Assembly: GCA_001797315.1 (NCBI GenBank)
Contig: MGPC01000011.1
Coordinates: 1-64,000 of the forward strand
Reading direction: 5' to 3'
Origin: Curvibacter sp. GWA2_64_110
Lineage (GTDB): Bacteria; Pseudomonadota; Gammaproteobacteria; Burkholderiales; Burkholderiaceae_C
DNA length: 64,000 nt
In this document: positions 57,965-64,000 of the stretch, in pieces
Layout of the letters: each line of letters begins with the position of its first letter
Position numbering within the stretch: the first letter of the stretch is position 1
Notes under the pieces: model-generated
Databases searched by the model: none
Seen by the model: only the letters and a program-made list of their open reading frames with translations
What the model was told of the DNA's origin: nothing
Translations under genes and position numbers: made by a program

Positions 57965-59308
57965 ATGTTTGCTATTAAAAACATAGCTATTGGCGCAATG
58001 ATGGCGGGCGCCATGGCCATTTTTGGCTTGAAATCTGCGCAGGCGGCGCTGCCGATCCAGCACTGGACGCAGGCCAATGGCGTGGCGGTCTACCTGGTGG
58101 AAAGCCCGTCCGTGCCCATGGTGGACGTGCAGGTCGACTTCGACGCCGGCAGCCGGCGCGACCCGGCAGCCCAGGCCGGGCTGGCCAGCGTGACCGCTGG
58201 CATGACGGCCAAGGGCCTGCGTGCCGTGGGAAGCGAGGCTGCACTGGATGAAAACGCGCTCGGCGAGGCCTGGGCTGATCTGGGCGCCGCCTTCAGCGCC
58301 AGCGCCAGCAGCGACCGCATGAGCTTCACGCTACGCTCGCTCACCTACCCCGACCTGCTGGCGCGTGCCGTGGCGCTGGCGGCGCGCCAGCTGGCCGAGC
58401 CCACCTTCCCGCCCGAGGTGTGGGCGCGCGAACGCGAGCGCCTGGGAGCCTCCATCCGCGAGGCCAACACCCGGCCCGCCACTGTGGCGGCGCGCGCTTT
58501 CTCGCAGGGCGTCTACGGCACGCACCCCTACGGCTACGAGATGACCGAGGAAACGCTGGCGCGCATCAGCGTGGCCGACATGCAGGCGCTGCAGGCGCGC
58601 GCCGTGCGGCCCTGTGCGGCGAAGGTCAGCATCGTCGGCGCTGTCACGCGCGCCCAGGCCGAAACGCTGGTGACGCAACTGCTGGCACGCCTGCCGGTGG
58701 GCGGCTGCGAGGCGCAACCAGCGGTGGGCGAAGTGGCCGCGCTCACGCAGGCCAGCGAGCAGCACATTCCCTTCGACTCGGCGCAGGCCCATGTGCTGAT
58801 CGGCCAGCCCGGTTACAAACGCGACGACCCGGATTTCTTCCCGCTGCTGGTGGGCAACTACATCCTGGGCGGCGGCGGCTTCGTCTCGCGCCTGACCACC
58901 GAGGTGCGCGAGAAGCGCGGCCTGAGTTACAGCGTCTACAGCTACTTCGCGCCGGCCCTGCACGCCGGCGCCTACACCGTGGGCCTGCAAACCCGGCCCG
59001 ACCAGGCGGCGCAGGCGGTTCAGGTGGCGCGTGAGGTGGTGAGGAAGTTCGTGGCCGAGGGCCCGACCGAGGCTGAACTGAAGGCGGCCAAGGACAACCT
59101 GATCGGCGGCTTCGCGCTGCGCATCGATAGCAACCGCAAGCTGCTCGACAACGTGGCCAACATCGCCTGGAACAAGCTGCCGCTGGACTACCTCGACACC
59201 TGGACGCAGCAGGTGGCACGCGTGACGGTGGCCGACATCAAGGCCGCTTTCGCCCGCAAGCTGCAACCCGAGCGCATGGTGACGGTGGTGGTGGGAGGAA
59301 AACCATGA
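57965..59308 (+). CDS. M16 family non-catalytic subunit
   Basis: The 447-residue protein has the M16 fold with a signal-like N-terminus and the C-terminal RxxxY region (TTEVREKRGLSYSVYSYFAP) but no HxxEH motif; AGLASVTAGM stands in its place. Together with the preceding gene it forms the usual two-subunit periplasmic peptidase. The GCTAT-N7-ATAGC palindrome (57971-57987) encodes its residues AIKNIA. It overlaps rsmD by 4 bp. Confidence 0.9.
   Translation: MFAIKNIAIGAMMAGAMAIFGLKSAQAALPIQHWTQANGVAVYLVESPSVPMVDVQVDFDAGSRRDPAAQAGLASVTAGMTAKGLRAVGSEAALDENALGEAWADLGAAFSASASSDRMSFTLRSLTYPDLLARAVALAARQLAEPTFPPEVWARERERLGASIREANTRPATVAARAFSQGVYGTHPYGYEMTEETLARISVADMQALQARAVRPCAAKVSIVGAVTRAQAETLVTQLLARLPVGGCEAQPAVGEVAALTQASEQHIPFDSAQAHVLIGQPGYKRDDPDFFPLLVGNYILGGGGFVSRLTTEVREKRGLSYSVYSYFAPALHAGAYTVGLQTRPDQAAQAVQVAREVVRKFVAEGPTEAELKAAKDNLIGGFALRIDSNRKLLDNVANIAWNKLPLDYLDTWTQQVARVTVADIKAAFARKLQPERMVTVVVGGKP
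57971..57987. repeat. GCTAT-N7-ATAGC palindrome at the start of the M16 subunit gene
   Basis: GCTAT-TAAAAAC-ATAGC, followed by GGCGC. It codes for AIKNIA, part of the signal-like N-terminus. Confidence 0.7.
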
Positions 59309-59931
59309 AGCCATCGACCCAACACAAGCCCGCTGCCAAGAAAGCCGGCGCCGCTCCGGCGCGCGCGGCACGCGCGGCCGCAGGTGAAGTGCGCATCATC
59401 GGCGGCCAGTGGAAACGCAGCAAGCTGCCGGTGGCCGACAAACCCGGCCTGCGCCCCACGCCCGACCGCGTGCGCGAAACGCTGTTCAACTGGCTGGGGC
59501 AAGACCTCACTGGCTGGCGCTGTGTGGACGCCTTTGCCGGCACCGGCGCCCTCGGCTTCGAAGCCGCCTCGCGTGGCGCGCAGCAGGTGCAGTTGCTGGA
59601 GCAGGACGCAGCGCTCATTGCCCAGCTGAAGAAGATCAAGGAGCAGCTCAAGGCCGATGCCGTGCAGGTGCAGCGTGGTGATGGCATCGCCGCGCTCAAG
59701 CAATTGCCGCCGGCCAGTGCCGATCTGATTTTTCTCGATCCGCCGTTCGATGCCGAACTGTTCGACGCCGCCTTGCAGGCCGCCGCGCGTGCCGTGGCGC
59801 CCGGTGGCTACATCTATCTGGAAGCGCCGAGTGCATGGGGAGAAGAACAACTCACTCCACTGAGGCTGGCGCTGTACCGCCACCTCAAGGCAGGGGCGGT
59901 GCATGCACACTTGCTGCAACCTCTGGTCTGA
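59305..59931 (+). CDS. rsmD: 16S rRNA (guanine-966 N2)-methyltransferase RsmD
   Basis: The 208-residue enzyme has the RsmD N-terminal RIIGGQWKRSKLPV, LRPTPDRVRETLFNWL, the SAM motif VDAFAGTGALGFEAASRGA and the catalytic LDPPF. It has an alanine- and lysine-rich N-terminal extension of about 28 residues. It overlaps the M16 gene by 4 bp. Confidence 0.94.
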   Translation: MKPSTQHKPAAKKAGAAPARAARAAAGEVRIIGGQWKRSKLPVADKPGLRPTPDRVRETLFNWLGQDLTGWRCVDAFAGTGALGFEAASRGAQQVQLLEQDAALIAQLKKIKEQLKADAVQVQRGDGIAALKQLPPASADLIFLDPPFDAELFDAALQAAARAVAPGGYIYLEAPSAWGEEQLTPLRLALYRHLKAGAVHAHLLQPLV

Positions 59932-60005
59932 ACCGCCTTCATAAAGGTACCTTGTGAATGAACAGGGAATGACCCAGACCTTCTGCCATCGGGAGCACGG
60001 ATAGC

Positions 60006-60560
60006 ATGCCCACTTTCTTCAAGACAGCGGCCGAGTTCGGTGCCTGGCTTGCCAAGCGCGATGCGAAGGAGACCGAGTTGATCGTCGGCTTTTACAAGCG
60101 CGACAGTGGCCAGTCGAGCATGAGTTGGCCGGAATCGGTTGACGAGGCGCTGTGCCATGGCTGGATTGATGGCGTGCGTAAACGCATTGATGAACATGCG
60201 TACCAGATCCGGTTCACGCCCCGCAAGCCGACCTCGACCTGGAGCGCGATCAACATCGCGCGGGTGCATGTTCTTCAGCGTGAGGGTCGGATGACAGAAG
60301 CCGGCATGCTGGCGTACTCGCATCGGCGCGAGGCGAAGTCGAAGATCTACGCTTACGAGCAGACTGACAATGCCAACCTGGATCCGGCGCAAGAGGCGCT
60401 GTTTCGCAAGAACAAAAAGGCCTGGAAGTTTTTTGAAGCGCAAACACCGAGATACCGCCACCAGATGGTCTGGCGAATCATCAGCGCCAAGAAGCCTGAA
60501 ACGCGGCAAGCCCGCTTGGACCGGCTGATCGAGGCCTCGGAAAGCGGCCTTCGACTCTGA
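60006..60560 (+). CDS. YdeI/OmpD-associated family protein
   Basis: The 184-residue protein matches the YdeI-type family: F-x-T-A-A-E-F near the N-terminus, ESVDEALCHGWIDGVRKRIDEHAYQIRFTPRKPTSTWS, then a helical lysine-rich C-terminal half. Some members protect against peptides and stress. The 229-bp gap after it holds no gene but leads into the cassette region. Confidence 0.8.
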   Translation: MPTFFKTAAEFGAWLAKRDAKETELIVGFYKRDSGQSSMSWPESVDEALCHGWIDGVRKRIDEHAYQIRFTPRKPTSTWSAINIARVHVLQREGRMTEAGMLAYSHRREAKSKIYAYEQTDNANLDPAQEALFRKNKKAWKFFEAQTPRYRHQMVWRIISAKKPETRQARLDRLIEASESGLRL

Positions 60561-60789
60561 TACCGAGCAGGGGGCCTCGCCTGCGGCGGTGACGGCCAAG
60601 CCGGGAGGCTGGTGCGCCCATGCTGTTCAGTGCGTTGGCGGATTTCACTGGTGAGAGCCAATGCCAAGCTGGTGTGCAGTCGAGAGAACGGTTATAAAGC
60701 AGGGACTTCGACGCACCAGGGGAGGCGCACACCATGAACATCCGGTCATGTTATTCCGCACTTTTGCGGTCTACATCACGCTGGGCGTC

Positions 60790-61329
60790 ATGAACGTCAC
60801 CTGCTCGAAGCGCGACGCTGCCGTTAGGCAACTCGATGTGGCCATTGGTCTCCTGTTCACCGACAGCGAGCCTTTAGCCATACGAACGCTCGCTGGTGCA
60901 GCCTACGGAATTCTTGCCGATCTTGCGGAAGATCAGCAGCAAGGCTCGTCTTGGCGAACGAAGATCATTGAAGATTCGGGCCTCAGTGAAAAGGAAGCTG
61001 TGCGAATCCTAAACGCTGCTCAAAATTACTTGAAGCACGCAGACAAGGATCCGAACTCATCTCTGTCATTCGAAGAAGAAGAGAACGACCACCTCATATT
61101 CGTGGCCTCAATCGAATGTGGTGGTATTGGCCTCCCGCTCTCCTATTCCATGCAGGCGTTTCAAATCTGGTATCTCGCGCTGTATCCCGAAAAGATAGGC
61201 CACGACACACAGCCCGTCACGAAAGCAAAGGAAGTCTTTCCGAGCCTGTCGACGAAAGAGCGCCATCAGCAACTGAGTCTTGGGCATCAGTTTCTTGAGA
61301 GGGCCTTGGAGCACAAGGGGCTGATATGA
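60790..61329 (+). CDS. Cassette gene 1, hypothetical protein
   Basis: The 179-residue product starts MNVTCSKRDAAVRQLDVAIGLLF, placed 4 bp after the GCTGGGC core, with helices rich in Ala and Leu (TLAGAAYGILADLAED). Homologues of this kind, as I recall, are short hypothetical proteins starting with SKRDAA-type helices. The open frame extends upstream to 60661, but those codons are unlikely to be used. GC is lower than in flanking genes. Confidence 0.6.
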   Translation: MNVTCSKRDAAVRQLDVAIGLLFTDSEPLAIRTLAGAAYGILADLAEDQQQGSSWRTKIIEDSGLSEKEAVRILNAAQNYLKHADKDPNSSLSFEEEENDHLIFVASIECGGIGLPLSYSMQAFQIWYLALYPEKIGHDTQPVTKAKEVFPSLSTKERHQQLSLGHQFLERALEHKGLI

Positions 61330-61342
61330 GAATCACTCCCAT

Positions 61343-61411
61343 GCCCAACCCATCAATCCATAGGACGCTGCGCGATGAAGCCGGCAGCGCCTGAGATTTA
61401 AGACGTTAGGT
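61343..61411 (+). repeat. attC site 1
   Basis: R'' GCCCAAC (61343-61349) to R' GTTAGGT (61405-61411), 69 bp. The interior holds GGACGCTGCGCGATGAAGCC and CGGCAGCGCC with partial complementarity (GCTGC/GCAGC), as in attC stem-loops. Confidence 0.75.
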
Positions 61412-61417
61412 CTCATC

Positions 61418-61960
61418 ATGCCGCCCCCCGACATCGAGCTGACCGATCGAGAGCTGGAGCTCTTCGATCAGATCCGGTTTGACTCTTCGCGGCACGAGGA
61501 TGTCCGCGCCTCGATCATGCCGATGGTTGCGCTTGCTGAATCCCTTATGAAGCGCGGTGCAATTCCGGACGTGCGGCGCCTTTACTTCGCCGACCCTGAG
61601 CGCAATCCGGGTGGTCGGGGAAAATCCCGTCAAGACGTCTTCGAAAGGAACGGGACCTTTGGGGCTGAAATCCTCGCACACCCCAACTTCATGAAGTATC
61701 TGGAGTACTTCGTGTGTGGACCGCGCCTTCCTCCTGAAGTGATCGACGAATTTAAAGAGGCGGCCCGCTTTTCTGGCTACCTCACCGGCAGTGACGTAGT
61801 TGAGCTCATTCCAAAGGCGCGAGCCGTAGTTCGGTCTGCTCGCCTTGATCCACACGAGGCGGCAGACGAGTTTCACAAGCTGGTGTTGGAGTGCGGAGCC
61901 ATGCCTTCTAGCGCTGATTCAATCCGGAGCGCGGTTCGCTCAGTGAAGGTGGGGAGATGA
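61418..61960 (+). CDS. Cassette gene 2, hypothetical protein
   Basis: The 180-residue product begins MPPPDIELTDRELELFDQIRF and is mostly helical, with no motif I recognise. The ATG is 6 bp after the GTTAGGT core and the stop is 1 bp before the next R'' site, the tight packing typical of cassette genes. Function unknown. Confidence 0.65.
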   Translation: MPPPDIELTDRELELFDQIRFDSSRHEDVRASIMPMVALAESLMKRGAIPDVRRLYFADPERNPGGRGKSRQDVFERNGTFGAEILAHPNFMKYLEYFVCGPRLPPEVIDEFKEAARFSGYLTGSDVVELIPKARAVVRSARLDPHEAADEFHKLVLECGAMPSSADSIRSAVRSVKVGR

Positions 61961-61961
61961 G

Positions 61962-62021
61962 ACCTAACAGGTCGTTCGATGTGGGCATGCAGTTGCGTGC
62001 CGGTCACCTCCAACGGTAGGC
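61962..62021 (+). repeat. attC site 2
   Basis: R'' ACCTAAC (61962-61968) to a degenerate R' GGTAGGC (62015-62021), 60 bp. GGCATGC / GCGTGCC and CGTTCGA / TCCAACG form the imperfect inner arms around loop AGTT. Confidence 0.75.
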
Positions 62022-62027
62022 GGGGCC

Positions 62028-62759
62028 ATGGAGCAGCTCAAGGACTTCGCTGACAGCCGCCTCATCGACGGCTGCATCTATTGTGGCGGACTCCCTGATA
62101 CCCGCGATCATGTGCCGTCGCGATCCTTGCTTGACGCGCCGCTACCTGAAAACCTCCCCGTGGTGGGCGCCTGCAGGAAGTGCAACAACGCATTCTCCTC
62201 AGATGAGGAGTACTTTGTTTGCATTCTTGAAACCGTTCTTCGCGGATCGACGGCCGCAGTGCAGCGGCCACTGGTCGCTGACATCTTACGTCGAAGTCCT
62301 GCATTGCGCGCCCGAATTGAAGCTGCGCGGCAGGAGCGAGATGGGCAAGTAATCTTTTCGATCGAAGGCGATCGGGTCAAGGCCGTCCTTCTGAAGCTTG
62401 CCCGTGGCCACGCCGCTTATGAACTCAGTGCGGTGCGCCGCCGCGAGCCATCTGTGTTTGCCTGGGGTCCGCTCGCCCTGCTATCGGATGAACAACGCGA
62501 GTTCATCGAGGATGTTCACGTGCCGGATTTCTACCCAGAGATCGGATCACGTGCTATGCAGCGCATGGTTGTCGCACAGTTCACGTTCGCTGGCCCTGAT
62601 GGCGTAGAACAGCAGCATGACGCGCTCCTGGTTCACGATTGGTTGGAAGTTCAGGAGGGGCGGTACAGATATCTAGCGTACGAAGATCATTCGGGAGTTC
62701 ATGTGAAGATCGTGATCGACGAGTACGTCTATTGCTATGCAAACTGGGAGGAGGCGTGA
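62028..62759 (+). CDS. Cassette gene 3, HNH-like zinc protein
   Basis: The 243-residue product has an N-terminal HNH-endonuclease-like region: CIYCGGLPDTRDHVPSRSLLD and CRKCNNAFSSDEEYF give four cysteines and a D-H pair. The rest, ending HVKIVIDEYVYCYANWEEA, is not recognised. HNH-like genes of this type are known in integron cassettes. Nuclease activity is inferred. It starts 6 bp after the R' of attC 2. Confidence 0.65.
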   Translation: MEQLKDFADSRLIDGCIYCGGLPDTRDHVPSRSLLDAPLPENLPVVGACRKCNNAFSSDEEYFVCILETVLRGSTAAVQRPLVADILRRSPALRARIEAARQERDGQVIFSIEGDRVKAVLLKLARGHAAYELSAVRRREPSVFAWGPLALLSDEQREFIEDVHVPDFYPEIGSRAMQRMVVAQFTFAGPDGVEQQHDALLVHDWLEVQEGRYRYLAYEDHSGVHVKIVIDEYVYCYANWEEA

Positions 62760-62763
62760 GGCC

Positions 62764-62853
62764 GTCCAACTTGTCCGTCAACACGGACGCCTTGCGGCAT
62801 CCACCGGCCGTGCCGGCTCTTGCCGCAAGTCGCCGGTTAAGTCTACGTTGAGC
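62764..62853 (+). repeat. attC site 3
   Basis: R'' GTCCAAC (62764-62770) to R' GTTGAGC (62847-62853), 90 bp. The inner arms are CTTGCGGC and GCCGCAAG (perfect 8 bp), with CCGGC/GCCGG inside. A nearer GTTAAGT (62836) is an alternative core. Confidence 0.75.
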
Positions 62854-62935
62854 ACCCGCTCTCACCGCCAACGACCGTCCGCACTGGGTCGATCGCGGAT
62901 CGTCGACACCCAATGCTCAGCCCCGGCTCCGGCCC

Positions 62936-63589
62936 TCAACTCTGCAGCAGCCCCCGCGTCTCGATGAAGCGCACCACCTCATCCACCCCCGCCAGCGTCT
63001 TGAGGTTGGTCATCACAAACGGTTTCAGTCCTTGCGCGTTGCTGCGCATGCGCCGCGTGTCGGCTTCCATCACGTCCAGGTTGGCGCCGACATAAGGCGC
63101 GAGGTCGGTCTTGTTGATGACGAAGAGGTCGCTCTTGGTGATGCCGGGGCCGCCCTTGCGCGGGATCTTTTCGCCAGCCGCCACATCAATCACGTAGATC
63201 GTCAGGTCGCTCAGTTCGGGGCTGAAGGTGGCGGCCAGGTTGTCGCCGCCGGATTCGATGAACACGATGTCGGCATCGGGGAAGTCGGCCAGCATGCGGT
63301 CGATGGCTTCCAGGTTGATGGAGGCATCCTCTCGGATGGCGGTGTGCGGGCAGCCGCCGGTCTCCACGCCCATGATGCGCTCGGCCGGCAGCGCGCCGCT
63401 CACCGTCAACAGGCGCTGGTCTTCCTTGGTGTAGATGTCGTTGGTGATGGCCACCAGGTCGTACTGCTCGCGCATGGCCTTGCACAGCATTTCCAGCAGC
63501 GTGGTCTTGCCGGAGCCGACCGGGCCGCCGATGCCCACACGCAGCGGCGGCAGGGTCTTGGTGCGATTCGGGATGTGGTGCAGGGTCAT
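62936..63589 (-). CDS. ureG: Urease accessory GTPase UreG
   Basis: UreG is the SIMIBI GTPase that, with UreE, UreF and UreH/D, loads nickel into urease. The 217-residue protein has [11 protein letters not shown] near residue 17, [13 protein letters not shown] in [15 protein letters not shown] (nickel binding) and [16 protein letters not shown] 63589 was chosen because an upstream frame of 37 codons overlaps ureF. Its 3' end lies 83 bp from attC 3. Confidence 0.95.
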   Translation of the reverse strand: MTLHHIPNRTKTLPPLRVGIGGPVGSGKTTLLEMLCKAMREQYDLVAITNDIYTKEDQRLLTVSGALPAERIMGVETGGCPHTAIREDASINLEAIDRMLADFPDADIVFIESGGDNLAATFSPELSDLTIYVIDVAAGEKIPRKGGPGITKSDLFVINKTDLAPYVGANLDVMEADTRRMRSNAQGLKPFVMTNLKTLAGVDEVVRFIETRGLLQS

Positions 63590-63593
63590 GGTG

Positions 63594-64000
63594 TCAGGAG
63601 CGGAACAGGCGTGAATATTGGGTTTCGTGCTGGCTGGAGAGGATGGCCAGCATGGGGCTGAAGGCTTGCCACTCAGCTTCGGGCAACTGGCAAGCGGCAT
63701 CCACCGCGGCCGGGATCTCGGCCGCCAGCCGAGCCAGGATGCGCTGGCCGGCGCTTTGCCCCAGCGGCACCGACTTGATGGCGGCCTGCATCATGTTCTC
63801 GGCCCAGCCGAAGGCGTAGGCCAGCAGGCAGTCGCGCACCGGGGCTTCGGTGCTGGCGGCGGCCAGCGCAAAGGCGATGGGGTAGCCCGGCTCCAGCGCG
63901 GCACAGGCCTGCAGCTGCGCCGGGGCGATGCCGTCATGGTTGCGCAGCCACTCCAGGAGCGAACGGCCCATCTGCACCGTCTGCGCCCGCAGTTCGCTGG
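63594..64000 (-). CDS. ureF: Urease accessory protein UreF, partial
   Basis: The frame runs to the right edge of the window and ends at TGA 63594-63596, 4 bp before ureG. Visible residues include [44 protein letters not shown] and the C-terminal [13 protein letters not shown], typical of UreF. UreF gates delivery of nickel to apo-urease as a GTPase-activating partner of UreG. The start lies outside the window. Confidence 0.92.
   Translation of the reverse strand, partial: SELRAQTVQMGRSLLEWLRNHDGIAPAQLQACAALEPGYPIAFALAAASTEAPVRDCLLAYAFGWAENMMQAAIKSVPLGQSAGQRILARLAAEIPAAVDAACQLPEAEWQAFSPMLAILSSQHETQYSRLFRS

Larger units (their letters stand above)
60780..62853 (+). mobile_element. Integron gene-cassette array without integrase (CALIN-like)
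   Basis: Three small genes on one strand are each followed by an attC-like site with R'' RYYYAAC and R' GTTRRRY core sequences. Each gene starts 3-6 bp after a core site. R'' of cassette 2 (ACCTAAC) is the exact complement of its own leading GTTAGGT, as expected for a cassette. The leading core of cassette 1 is degenerate (GCTGGGC, 60780-60786), but its R'' GCCCAAC is complementary with one mismatch. No integrase gene is found in the window. Confidence 0.75.

Noticed and set aside
60661-60789. Upstream extension of cassette gene 1
   Set aside because: Start at 60790 fits the cassette core and the pattern of cassettes 2 and 3.
60824-60830. GTTAGGC inside cassette gene 1 as a core site
   Set aside because: Lies in the conserved-looking coding part (AVRQLDVAI) and has no partner R'' upstream; coincidence is more likely.
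1-64000. CRISPR array or prophage
   Set aside because: No regularly spaced repeats, cas genes or phage structural genes are visible.

Overview
The window is GC-rich chromosomal DNA of a betaproteobacterium. Gene content and order point to Burkholderiales, most likely the Comamonadaceae. The clues are a soxZ-soxA-soxX-soxB run, several Bug-type (TTT family) receptors, a cox operon carrying a 37-residue small protein and a DUF2970 gene between ctaD and ctaE, and a selenoneine-type egtD-senB-selD operon. This placement comes from remembered family knowledge and reading, not from a database search.

Layout. 1-3455: 3' end of a thiosulfate-oxidation (sox) cluster, with terminator-like hairpins between soxZ/soxA and soxX/soxB. 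3518-8519: DsrE-like protein, tRNA-Arg(CCT), a VWA protein with its MoxR ATPase, a GNAT acetyltransferase, cytochrome c4 and a DUF1841 protein. 8535-12638: IclR regulator divergent from pcaI-pcaJ-pcaF-SDR; pcaJ appears to carry an internal in-frame deletion. 12739-29689: a large catabolic region with hydroxyquinol-type intradiol dioxygenase, maleylacetate reductase, amidohydrolase, two 3-hydroxyisobutyrate-dehydrogenase-like enzymes, a TRAP transporter, three Bug receptors, small accessory proteins and an FMN reductase. Together with pcaIJF it forms a route from hydroxyquinol to succinyl-CoA and acetyl-CoA. 29747-34934: mostly housekeeping genes (Kef antiporter, ParA, MaoC, TrmL, ComF, BioC-like).

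35118-44368: the aa3-type cytochrome c oxidase operon with assembly genes (coxB, ctaD, small protein, ctaG, DUF2970, ctaE, SURF1, ctaA/COX15, ctaB, SCO). 44462-49440: Bug receptor, rpoH under a perfect CIRCE element, cytochrome b561 with two YceI proteins, and an FTR1 iron permease behind a Fur-like box. 49501-53091: Mpo1-like protein and egtD-senB-selD, a selenoneine set in which senA is not present. 53100-55526: a Crp/Fnr regulator divergent from a DUF4395 protein and a metallo-beta-lactamase-fold protein with a degenerate metal motif. 55546-59931: ftsY, a pair of M16 peptidase genes and rsmD. 60006-62853: a YdeI-like gene followed by three small genes, each followed by an attC-like site. 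This reads as integron gene cassettes without an integrase (a CALIN). 62936-64000: urease accessory genes ureG and partial ureF.

The most interesting items are the attC/cassette array, the sen operon lacking senA, the internally deleted pcaJ in an otherwise intact hydroxyquinol route, a perfect 21-bp inverted repeat invading the 5' end of tRNA-Arg, and a dispersed GCTAT-N7-ATAGC palindrome family that enters coding sequences.
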